Origin: Algoriphagus aquaeductus
Lineage (GTDB): Bacteria > Bacteroidota > Bacteroidia > Cytophagales > Cyclobacteriaceae
DNA: 64,000 bases
Direction: 5' to 3'
Assembly (NCBI RefSeq): GCF_003253485.1
Contig: NZ_QKTX01000001.1
Span: 62,001-126,000 of the forward strand
Under the pieces are notes generated by a model. It had not been told where the DNA came from. It saw only the letters and a list, made by a program, of their open reading frames with translations, and ran no database searches. The position numbers and the translations under genes were made by a program. Below, piece after piece: positions 1 to 9,400 of the stretch (its first letter is position 1; each line of letters starts with the position of its first letter).

Positions 1-525
1 TATTTAATAGAGCATTCGGGGGCTAAAATCCTCGGAAATGCGCTTGAGAAGAATGGGCTTATTTTAGGTGAGACGTATTACTCCAAAGCAATTATCCAAT
101 GGGGAAAATATAAAGTGGGTGTCCTGCCAACTCGCGGAATTTCGCTTTCTGAAATCAATAGAAAGGGTCTGGAACTGAAACTGATTCACCAATGTGACCT
201 GATACTGGGATTGGGGCCCATTCCACTTGCTGCCAGGATGGAGTCCCTCAAGTCCAAGCACCATGAAGTAAATCACTACCTCAGTGATTCTGGAAATTCT
301 TTTCCCTTGGGTACCCAGGTAGTTCGGTCATCGAAACAATCTGAGTTTTGGATTTCAAAATCGGGTGAATTTGGACAATTTCTGGGTGTATTTCATTACA
401 CGATGAACCCAGCCTATCAAGTACATCACATTACCAATCTTTCTTTTGTCCCTGGAGATGCCAATATGGCTAAAAAAATGGCGTACCTATCCCAACCCTT
501 CACCAATTCAAATCAAGTTGTCTAA
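1..525 (+). CDS. hypothetical protein, C-terminal part (cut by window start)
   Basis: The frame is open from base 1 to the TAA at 523-525, so about 174 residues of the C-terminus are visible and the start lies upstream. I do not recognise a family. The visible part is soluble-looking, with no membrane segment or signal, and includes a short glycine-rich stretch (LILGLGPIPLAAR). Its stop overlaps the ATG of the first tail-collar gene by one base, so it is probably the upstream member of the same operon as the collar proteins. It may be a processing or accessory factor for them, but that is inference from position only. Confidence 0.6.
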   Translation, partial: YLIEHSGAKILGNALEKNGLILGETYYSKAIIQWGKYKVGVLPTRGISLSEINRKGLELKLIHQCDLILGLGPIPLAARMESLKSKHHEVNHYLSDSGNSFPLGTQVVRSSKQSEFWISKSGEFGQFLGVFHYTMNPAYQVHHITNLSFVPGDANMAKKMAYLSQPFTNSNQVV

Positions 526-1070
526 TGGAACCATTTCTATCTGAAATCTATCTTTTTGCCTTCAATTTTCCACCCAAGGGATTTGCCTTTTGTAATGGTC
601 AATTGCTTCCGATCAATCAAAATCAGGCACTTTTTGCACTATTAGGAACAACCTATGGTGGAGATGGCCGTGTCAATTTTGCCCTTCCCAACTTGAGGGG
701 GAGAGCACCCGCACATTTTGGTAACGGATATTCCTTGGGAGAGGCTACCGGATCCACATCAGTCACCATCAATATCCAAACTTTACCGACGCATAGTCAC
801 CAGGCTTCCAAATCGTTAAGTTCCAACTATACGCCTCAAGCCGGTCAGACAGCCTCCTCCGGTGATCCAAATGGTAAACTCTTTGCCGGAAACACGGAGT
901 TTCCGGAAAGATTTTCCAACAAGTTTGACGAAGGGCTTGCTGACCAGACTCAGGCGGGTACCCAAAACTCTGCTTCTGTAGGAGGAAGTCAGCCTCATCA
1001 AAATATGATGCCCTACCTGGTTCTGAATTATTGTATTGCCCTTCAGGGTGTTTTTCCATCTCAAAATTAA
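525..1070 (+). CDS. phage tail collar-domain / microcystin-dependent-type protein 1
   Basis: A 181-residue protein with the tail-collar fold of phage fibres and MdpB-like proteins. The N-terminal collar segment (about residues 5-65) shows FPPKGFAFCNGQLLPINQN, then LFALLGTTYGGDG and FALPNLRGRAP. The C-terminus carries GGSQPHQNMMPYLVLNYCI followed by GVFPS, as in its two neighbours. A conserved PTHSH lies near the middle. No signal peptide is seen. The start ATG overlaps the previous stop by one base, and the next copy begins six bases after the stop. Such proteins occur in phage tails and as stand-alone bacterial genes of unknown role. No other phage gene is near, so a stand-alone role is more likely. 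Confidence 0.9.
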   Translation: MEPFLSEIYLFAFNFPPKGFAFCNGQLLPINQNQALFALLGTTYGGDGRVNFALPNLRGRAPAHFGNGYSLGEATGSTSVTINIQTLPTHSHQASKSLSSNYTPQAGQTASSGDPNGKLFAGNTEFPERFSNKFDEGLADQTQAGTQNSASVGGSQPHQNMMPYLVLNYCIALQGVFPSQN

Positions 1071-1076
1071 TCTGTC

Positions 1077-1652
1077 ATGGCTGGATTAGAACCATTTGTT
1101 GCCCAGATAGCAATATTCCCATTTAATTTTCCTCCGGAAGGATGGGCTTTTTGCAATGGGCAGCTCTTACCTATATCTCAAAATACCGCACTGTTTTCCT
1201 TGCTTGGGACAACCTATGGTGGAAATGGCGAATCCAATTTTGCGCTTCCGGATTTCCAGGGAAGAGTACCCATACATCCGGGCCAAGGAGCCGGACTTAG
1301 CCTTCGGGATTTAGGTGAAGCAGGCGGCCAGGATTCTGTTTCCTTGATGGAATCCGAAATTCCGGCGCATACACATAGTGTGACGCTCAGGGTTCCTGTG
1401 GGAGGAACTGCCAATACGGACAGCCCACTAAATGCATTTCCGGCAACTTTTGCAGATGGCGCACAGGTTGACGGAAAGCCGGGGATTTTCTATGCTTCAA
1501 CTACTGACCCCAACCTTACCCAAATGGGAACTGTCACTGCCGATATCAGCACATTTCCCAATGGGGGCAGTCTTCCCCATAACAATTTGCAACCCACCTT
1601 ATTCCTGAATTTTTGCATTGCCCTTCAGGGTGTATTTCCACCTAGATCTTAA
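1077..1652 (+). CDS. phage tail collar-domain / microcystin-dependent-type protein 2
   Basis: A 191-residue paralogue of the preceding gene. It has FPPEGWAFCNGQLLPISQN, LFSLLGTTYGGNG and FALPDFQGRVPIHPGQG in the N-terminal collar domain, the shared EIPAHTHS histidine motif in the middle, and a C-terminal GSLPHNNLQPTLFLNFCI plus GVFPP. The region between the histidine motif and the C-terminal motif is the variable part, as expected if it forms the exposed tip. No signal peptide is present. It is the second of three collar genes separated by only a few bases, so it is almost certainly co-transcribed with them. Confidence 0.9.
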   Translation: MAGLEPFVAQIAIFPFNFPPEGWAFCNGQLLPISQNTALFSLLGTTYGGNGESNFALPDFQGRVPIHPGQGAGLSLRDLGEAGGQDSVSLMESEIPAHTHSVTLRVPVGGTANTDSPLNAFPATFADGAQVDGKPGIFYASTTDPNLTQMGTVTADISTFPNGGSLPHNNLQPTLFLNFCIALQGVFPPRS

Positions 1653-1656
1653 TACC

Positions 1657-2214
1657 ATGCCACCATACGTTGGAGAAATCAGATTATTCGCCGGAAATTT
1701 TGCCCCTGCTGGTTGGGCTTTTTGCGAAGGCCAACTTTTACCCATTTCCGAAAATGAGGTACTATTTCAACTCATAGGTACAACATTCGGAGGAGATGGT
1801 GAGTCTACATTTGCAGTTCCGGATTTAAGAGGTAGAGTGCCTATTCATATGGGTACAGGCCCTGATGGCACCACCTATCAAATCGGGGAAATGGGTGGGG
1901 TGGAAGAAGTGACCCTGACCGTCCAGCAAATTCCAAATCACGCGCATAAGCTCAAAGGGCCTGGGATGGTAGCTTTAGGTTCTGGAGCTGGTAACTCTTC
2001 CAGTCCTGCCACCCGGTATCCGGCGATGGTTCCAGGTACAAACCTATATAGTACAACCATTCGAGATGGGGTTTTTATGGAAGATCCCACGGTCTCTAAC
2101 CCCTCCGCTTTTTTGAGTTCAGCCGGTGGAAGTCAACCGCACAACAACATGCAGCCCTACCTTGCGGTGCATTTTATCATCAGTCTTTTTGGAGTTTTTC
2201 CTTCGCCAACCTAA
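1657..2214 (+). CDS. phage tail collar-domain / microcystin-dependent-type protein 3
   Basis: A 185-residue third collar paralogue. I place the start at the ATG at 1657 (MPPYVGEIRLFAGNF), because this aligns with the N-termini of the other two copies and lies just after the stop of copy 2; the frame is open further upstream without support. It has PAGWAFCEGQLLPISEN, LFQLIGTTFGGDG, FAVPDLRGRVPIHMG, the QIPNHAHK histidine motif, and a C-terminal GGSQPHNNMQPYLAV plus GVFPS. The stop overlaps the next ATG by one base, coupling it to the periplasmic-binding-fold gene. Confidence 0.9.
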   Translation: MPPYVGEIRLFAGNFAPAGWAFCEGQLLPISENEVLFQLIGTTFGGDGESTFAVPDLRGRVPIHMGTGPDGTTYQIGEMGGVEEVTLTVQQIPNHAHKLKGPGMVALGSGAGNSSSPATRYPAMVPGTNLYSTTIRDGVFMEDPTVSNPSAFLSSAGGSQPHNNMQPYLAVHFIISLFGVFPSPT

Positions 2215-3350
2215 TGAAGAACATTGGTATACTTCTTCCCAAATCAAGTACGCATCCCGAAATCGGGTACGATTTCTTCTTTGGGTTGAAAGGGTATTAC
2301 GCAGGCAAGAACCAAACCCCCGATTTCCATACGGCAAACATCGGCTTTGGAATTGATGAGGATTTACTTTTTTCCGAAGCTGAACGCCTGTTTTTGGAGA
2401 AAAATGTAGACATACTCCTGGTGTTTGCTGAGCATCCCAAAGTGGACAAAATCTTTCCGCTTGCGACTCTTTTCAAAAAACCAATTCTGGTAGTCAACCC
2501 TGGAGCTAAATACCCCTGGAAATGGAAAACCCCGGATTATGTGGCCATTCTTTCGCTTCAGGAAATGCTTTCGGCAAAAATTGCAGCCAAACTCGCCGTC
2601 TCTCAATTGGGAATCAAAAACGGGATCAATGCGACCAACTTCTATGATGGAGGTTATGGGATAGGAGATAGTTTTTATCAAGGACAGGAGACCTCAGGCG
2701 GTCAGATCAAGTATAACTTCGTGGGCAAACATCTACCCGCTGAGTTTGACCCAAGGCCTTTGCTGGAATATTTGGATTCGAATAGTGAGCCACATTTGAT
2801 CTTTTCGATCTTTACAGGCCCGGTTCTGGAACTTTTCCTTCAGGCAATCCAAACTCATCATCGTGCTCAAGTACTAGTCTGTTCTCAGATGATGCTACAT
2901 GAAATTGGAAAGAAAAATCTCCGGGAGAAAACCTCCCCTATGAGGTTATTTGCTAGCTCTTCTCTGAACCCAAATTCTGAAAATGAAGCTTCAACTGCTT
3001 TAGGAAAGTATCTCCAAGAGGTTGCCAAAAGAGAAATCGGCATCTTTTCTTATTTGGGTTGGGATGCGGGTCTGGTGATCGATGAGCTTATAGCGAAACA
3101 GGACTTGGATTGGACCTTGCAAAAAGCTCAGCTGAAAAGTAATAGGTTAAATGGAAGTAGGGGAGAGCTGGTTTTTCATCCGGAGACTAGCCACTTTCTT
3201 CCTCAATTATATCGGATTCATGCCTCAGATAAAGGTCTTGAAACCGACGCTATCGAACTTCCCATTGTGGTATCCGAATGGGAAGAATTGATTGCCAACC
3301 GTACAAATCCCCCTCAAGTAGGGTGGTTTAACACTTATTTATGTTCTTAA
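2214..3350 (+). CDS. type I periplasmic-binding-fold (Peripla_BP_6-like) protein without signal peptide
   Basis: A 378-residue protein resembling ABC-transporter substrate-binding proteins of the branched-chain amino acid type: MKNIGILLPKSSTHPEIGYDF at the N-terminus, a two-lobe alternating alpha/beta pattern, and a lobe transition near residue 190. Unlike secreted members it begins directly with the first beta strand, with no signal peptide or lipobox, so it should stay in the cytoplasm or be exported by another route. There is no transporter permease or ATPase nearby. Its start overlaps the stop of collar gene 3. It may be a ligand-sensing or assembly protein for the collar cluster (inference). 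Confidence 0.65.
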   Translation: MKNIGILLPKSSTHPEIGYDFFFGLKGYYAGKNQTPDFHTANIGFGIDEDLLFSEAERLFLEKNVDILLVFAEHPKVDKIFPLATLFKKPILVVNPGAKYPWKWKTPDYVAILSLQEMLSAKIAAKLAVSQLGIKNGINATNFYDGGYGIGDSFYQGQETSGGQIKYNFVGKHLPAEFDPRPLLEYLDSNSEPHLIFSIFTGPVLELFLQAIQTHHRAQVLVCSQMMLHEIGKKNLREKTSPMRLFASSSLNPNSENEASTALGKYLQEVAKREIGIFSYLGWDAGLVIDELIAKQDLDWTLQKAQLKSNRLNGSRGELVFHPETSHFLPQLYRIHASDKGLETDAIELPIVVSEWEELIANRTNPPQVGWFNTYLCS

Positions 3351-3430
3351 TCTTATCATGAGTAAAAATCCACCCAACTAATTTCAATCATTTTTCTGAT
3401 CAATTAGCGGGCTGTTTTCTGCACTTAAAT

Positions 3431-6400
3431 ATGAAGCAACTTTACAAGAGTTTTTGGATTTGTCTCGCCCTTCTTTGGGCCGCACTCACCCCCGTATTGG
3501 GCCAGTGTATCCTTTTTCCCGGAAACCTGGTTTTTTCGGGAGTAAACTTGGACGATGATGGGGTAGATGGTACCCAAAAAAATGACCGCTTCAGTTTCGT
3601 TCTGCTTCAGGATGTGAGTGAGAATTTTGAAATCTACTTTACCGATATTGGTTGGACCTCCGCCGGTTCATTCCAGTCTTCAGCTCAAGCCTTGTCTGAT
3701 GGAGCGATTAAATGGACTGCTCCAGTAGGTGGGGTAGAGGCGGGCACACAGATCACCATTGATGCAAAATATAATCTGTCTGCATCCCATGGAACGGTGT
3801 CGGGGGTTCGGGCGACACCAAACAATTCTGCCCTTTATCTGGATCTGGGAATTTCAGGTGATCAGTTATTCGCATTTACAGGAAGTTTGGCCTCCCCGAC
3901 TTTTATCGCAGGGGTCAATCTGAACCAAGCCTGGACTTCACTTTTACCGGATAAGCTAACCTCTTCAGAATCAGCTATTCCTTCAGGATTATCCATTGCC
4001 AATGTTCAAAATTTAAGCTTGACCAGTTCTTTTCAAAATGGATTTACGAATGCTGTAATCACGGGAACAAGCTTCTCTGGTCTATTCTCCACCATTGTAT
4101 CTTCGTTTAATTCTCCTGCTAACTGGTCTTTTGATGAGACCTATTTGCCAACTTCTATTCCAGCAGGGTTCCAGCTCCCTAAAAACCTTTCGTTTACTGT
4201 CACTCCGTTTAATTTCTTAAACGCACCTACGGGTACCAATACGATCACGTATGGGAACAATACCCAGTTTGGAGTTACAACAGTGGATATCAGAAACATT
4301 GCTACTTACCAATGGCAAATCAGTATCAACGGCGGTGTTGCCTTTAATCCTATCACGGAAGGTGGAATTTATTCAGGAGTATCGACCAATACCCTGGTGA
4401 TTACCAAACCTCCTGTATCCTACACCAACTATCAGTATCGGGTTTATGCTGTGGATGCCTGTGGAAATGAAACTTTTTCCTCTGCCATTACACTGACAGT
4501 CAATCCCAAAACCTTAACTGCTAGCCTGATTGGTACAATTCAAAAGGAAAGAGACGGGAACACCAATGCAACCATCCAGAATTCAAATTTGGAACTGAAC
4601 GGAGTGGTCGGTACTGATCTTGTAGCCTTGGTCAATCCGGGGACGGGAACCTATGCTTCTGCTTTACCGGGTACCAATATCCAAGTCACTGTTTCCGGCC
4701 TTTCCATTACAGGAGCGGATGTGGCCAATTATATACTAAACCCATCTACTGCTTCAGCAGCTATTGGAATTATCATGGACACCACGCCTCCTGATGGGTA
4801 TACAGTGGCCATTGATCAAGACCTGATTAATGAGTCGAATCAAAGTGCGGTAAGTTTCTCGTTTGCTGATGCGGAAATCGGTTCTACGTACCAATATTCA
4901 TTTACCAGTTCAGGTGGGGGTACTCCTGTGAGCGGGTCTGGAACAGTTTCATCAGCTTCCCAACAGGTTGCAGGAATTAATCTTTCAGGATTGGGACAAG
5001 GGACAATTACATTGACTTTGACACTGACTGACTCCTATTCCAATACCGGTTCTCCCGTTACCGATACGAGTATCAAGTTTATTAACTCTCCACCAACGGT
5101 CGCTAATCCCATTCCGAATCAAGATACCGATGAAGATACAGCTTTTAATTTCCAGTTTGATCTAAATACCTTCCAGGATCCGGACAATCAAGTATTGTCC
5201 TATACCGCTCAACTTTCAGGTGGCGGTCCTTTACCTGCCTGGCTTATGTTTGATCCTGCTGAAAGAACCTTCAGCGGAACCCCTGCCAATTCAGATGTGG
5301 GGACGGTTTCCATTGCGGTGACAGCAGATGATGGAAACGGGGGAACGGTAACGGATACCTTTGACCTTACGGTCATCAATACCAATGATGCTCCGACCGT
5401 TGTAAATCCCATTCTGGACCAGTTTGCCACACAAAATGCTGCGTTTAACTTTCAATTTGCCCTAGATGTATTTGCGGATATTGATTTGGGTGATGTACTG
5501 ACATATACGGCCCAAATAAGTGGTGGAGGGGAATTGCCAACATGGCTGAGTTTTGATGGGGTAAACCGAAGGTTTAGTGGTACCCCAGGTCAGTCCGATG
5601 TAGGTAATTTGGATATTGATGTCATAGCGAGTGATGGAAATGGAGGTACGGTAACCGATACTTTCCGGATCACCGTGGTGGATGTCAATGATGCGCCAAC
5701 GGTGCAGAATTCTATTCCTAACCAAGACGCAACAGAAGATGAGGAATTTGTTTTCCAGTTTGGCTCGGATGTTTTCTTTGATCTGGATGGTGATGATTTG
5801 AGTTATTCCGCCCAACTCTCAGGTGGAGGCTCCCTGCCTGGCTGGCTGACTTTCAATCCGGCAATTAGGACCTTCAGCGGAACTCCGACCAATTCAGATG
5901 TAGGTACGGTTTCCATTACGGTTACGGCAGATGACGGAAATGGTGGGACGGTGACGGATACCTTCGATATCACAGTGATTAATGTGAATGATGCTCCAAC
6001 AGTAGCCAATCCGATTGCGGACCAATTTGCCACAGAGGATATTGCTTTCAACTTCCAGTTTGGATTGAATGTATTCAATGATATCGATGTGGGGGATATT
6101 TTGACTTATACCGCCCAATTGTCTGACGGAGGTAGTTTACCGCTATGGTTAAGCTTCGATGGGAATAATCGAAGGTTCAGCGGAACACCAGGGAATTCGG
6201 ATGTGGGCAATTTGGATATTGTGGTGACGGCAAGCGATGAATTAGGGGCCTCTGTTTCTGATACTTTTACCCTAATTGTGGTAGGGGTTAATGATGCTCC
6301 GGTGGTCACAGCGCCATTTTTTATCCAGGTAACTGAAGATGTTTTGACACCACTGACCGGAATCAGTATTGAGGATGTAGATGCGGGAACAGGGGAGATC

Positions 6401-9400
6401 ACCTTGACTTTAAGTGTAACTTCGGGCGCGCTTTCCGCTACCGCTGGCAGCGGGGTTACTGTGGGAGGCACGTCAAGTTCGCTTATCCTTTCGGGAAGCT
6501 TATCGGATCTGAATGATTTTATTTCAGCAGGTCAGGTGGGCTTTACGACAGCTTTGAACCAAACGGATCAAGTAGGGATGGAATTGGAGGTGAATGATAA
6601 TGGCAATACGGGAACAGGTGGAGCCAAAACCGACAACACGACTGTGAATTTGCTGGTTCTTTCAGTAAATGATCCTCCTGTAAACGTAGTTCCCGGGCCA
6701 CAAAACGTGGATCAGGGAGGAGTTTTAATTTTCAGTATAGCAAACGGTAATGCTATTTCTACCTCAGATGTGGAAACCGGAGATGATGGTCTGATTACGG
6801 TCACCCTCACAGCAATAAACGGAACGCTTACCTTGGGTGGGAATACCGGAGTGACCACCAGCCCTGGAGATGGGATTGAAGATCCTACCATTACCCTTTC
6901 AGGGACTGTATCGAATGTCAATAGTGCGATGAATGGGTTGGCGTTTCGGCCGACGGTTGGATATAACGGTAGTGCTAGCCTCACCATCACTTCCAATGAT
7001 GGGGGAAAATTTGGACTGGGAGGTGTCCTGACAGACACGGACGAAATTTCGATCACTGTCAATTCAATAAATCCAATTGTAAATCGGGTTACAAGCAGTG
7101 TAGCCGACGGATTTTATAAGATAGGGGACGTTCTTATTATTGAGGTTGAATTTGATCAGGTAGTAGAGGTGAATGCTACTGGAGGATCTCCAACTTTAAA
7201 ACTGGAAACAGGAGGAACAGACAGGGAAGCAGTCTATCTGGAGGGTTCTGGAACCAATACCTTAAGCTTCACCTACACCGTACAGGAAGGGGATTTTTCA
7301 TCGGATTTGGACTACACTGGAATTGATGCCCTTGCATTAAATGGAGGTATTATTGAGAATGTTTCAAATGATCCTGCAGTGTTGGATTTGCCTGTTGCTG
7401 GAACTTCCAATTCTCTCTCAGGACAAAAGGATATTGGCATTGACGGAGTTGTTCCTGTAATTACTTCCGTTTCGGTTCCTTCTAATGGGATTTATGCCAT
7501 CGGTCAGAATTTGGATTTTACGATCAACCTCTCTGAAGCGGTGCTTGTCAATGGTACTCCACAACTCAGCCTTACCGTGGGAGCAACGACCCGACAGGCC
7601 ATTTATATAGCTGGTTCAGGTTCCACGGCTTTGGTGTTCAGGTATACTGTACAAAGCGGCGACCTTGATCTAAACGGAATTGTTGTAGGGTCTTTGTCGC
7701 TCAATGATGGAACGATTAGGGATGCAGTTGGTAATAATGCCAATTTAACCTTGAATAGCGTTGGGAGTACCAGCCAGGTTTTGGTAGACGGGGAAAGACC
7801 CTCGGTTATAACCTTCACAGTATCAGAAAATCAGTTGGCAATCGGTCAAACAGCCACGGTATCGATTACCTTCAGCGAGGCGGTCACGGGTTTGACGGCT
7901 GCCGACTTCACGGTAGCCAACGGGACATTGAGCGGATTGAGCACTGCGGACGGAGGGATTACCTGGACGGCGACGCTGACTCCGGTCAACGGCGTGGAAG
8001 ATCCGATCAATATCATCCAGCTGGACAATACCGGATATGCAGATCTTGTGGGCAATTCGGGAAGCGGAGTTTCCGCATCCGATAATTACGCGGTGGACAC
8101 GCAGCGTCCGGTTGTTGTGAGTTTCATGGTATCGGACACCCAGTTGGCCGCAGGGGAAACCAGCTTGGTGACCCTCACCTTTAGCGAGGCGGTCACGGGT
8201 TTGACAGTTGCCGATTTTACGGTAGCCAACGGGACATTGAGCGGATTGACCACTTCAGACGGAGGGATTACCTGGACGGTGACACTGACTCCGGACAACG
8301 GCGTGGAGGATGCGACCAATGTGATCACGCTGGATAATACAGGATACACAGATCTTGCCGGCAATTCGGGTACAGGCACCACCGATTCGAACAACTATAC
8401 GGTGGATACCCAGGTACCGACTGCGATACTTTCGGTGAATGATACCCAGTTGATTCTTGGAGAGACGACTACGGTTACGGTCACCTTCAGCGAGGCGGTC
8501 ACGGGTTTGACAGTTGCTGACTTCACGGTAGCCAACGGGACCCTGAGCGGATTGAGTACCGCGGACGGAGGGATTACCTGGACGGCCACCCTGACTCCGG
8601 ACAACGGAGTGGAAGACCCGACCAATGTGATCACGCTGGATAACACGGGATATCAGGATGCAGCGGGGAATGCAGGCACAGGCACCACCGATTCGAACAA
8701 CTATGCGGTGGACACCCAGCGTCCCACTGCTACCATCACGGTTGGCGACACGCAGCTTACGGTTGGGGAGACGACTATAGTTACGATCGCCTTCAGTGAA
8801 GCGGTGACCGGATTGAGCCTTGGAGATTTTATAGTTTCAAACGGACTTTTGGGAAGCCTGAGCACCGAGGACAACATGACCTACACGGCAATCTTGACCC
8901 CTTTGCCCAATACCGAAGATGCAACCAATGTGATCCGTTTGGATAATACCGGTTTCCGGGATTTAGCGGGTAATTCAGGTTCGGGAACTACCGAATCGAA
9001 CAACTATCTGGTGGATACACAGCCTCCATTGGTAAACACCCAGAATATCACGATTCAGCTGAATGAAACGGGCAATGTCAGTATCCAGGCCAACCAGGTT
9101 GACGATAACAGTACCGACGGATTTGGAATCGCAGATCTGATGATCGACCAAACTGATTTCGACTGCAGCGACGTGGGACCGAACACCGTGACCCTGACGG
9201 TAACCGATGTGAACGGCAACACGGCCACCGGCACGGCAATCGTCACGGTTGAAGACAACACGGCTCCGGTGGTGAACACCCGAAACCTCACAATCCAGCT
9301 GGATGCGACAGGCAATGCCAGCATCACGGCAGATCAACTGAACAACGGCAGTGCGGACGCCTGCGGAATCCAGAGCATTACAGCCAGCAAGACCAGCTTC

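Noticed and set aside
525..2214. Prophage
   Set aside because: Tail-collar domains alone do not make a prophage; no terminase, portal, capsid, lysis or integrase gene is near.
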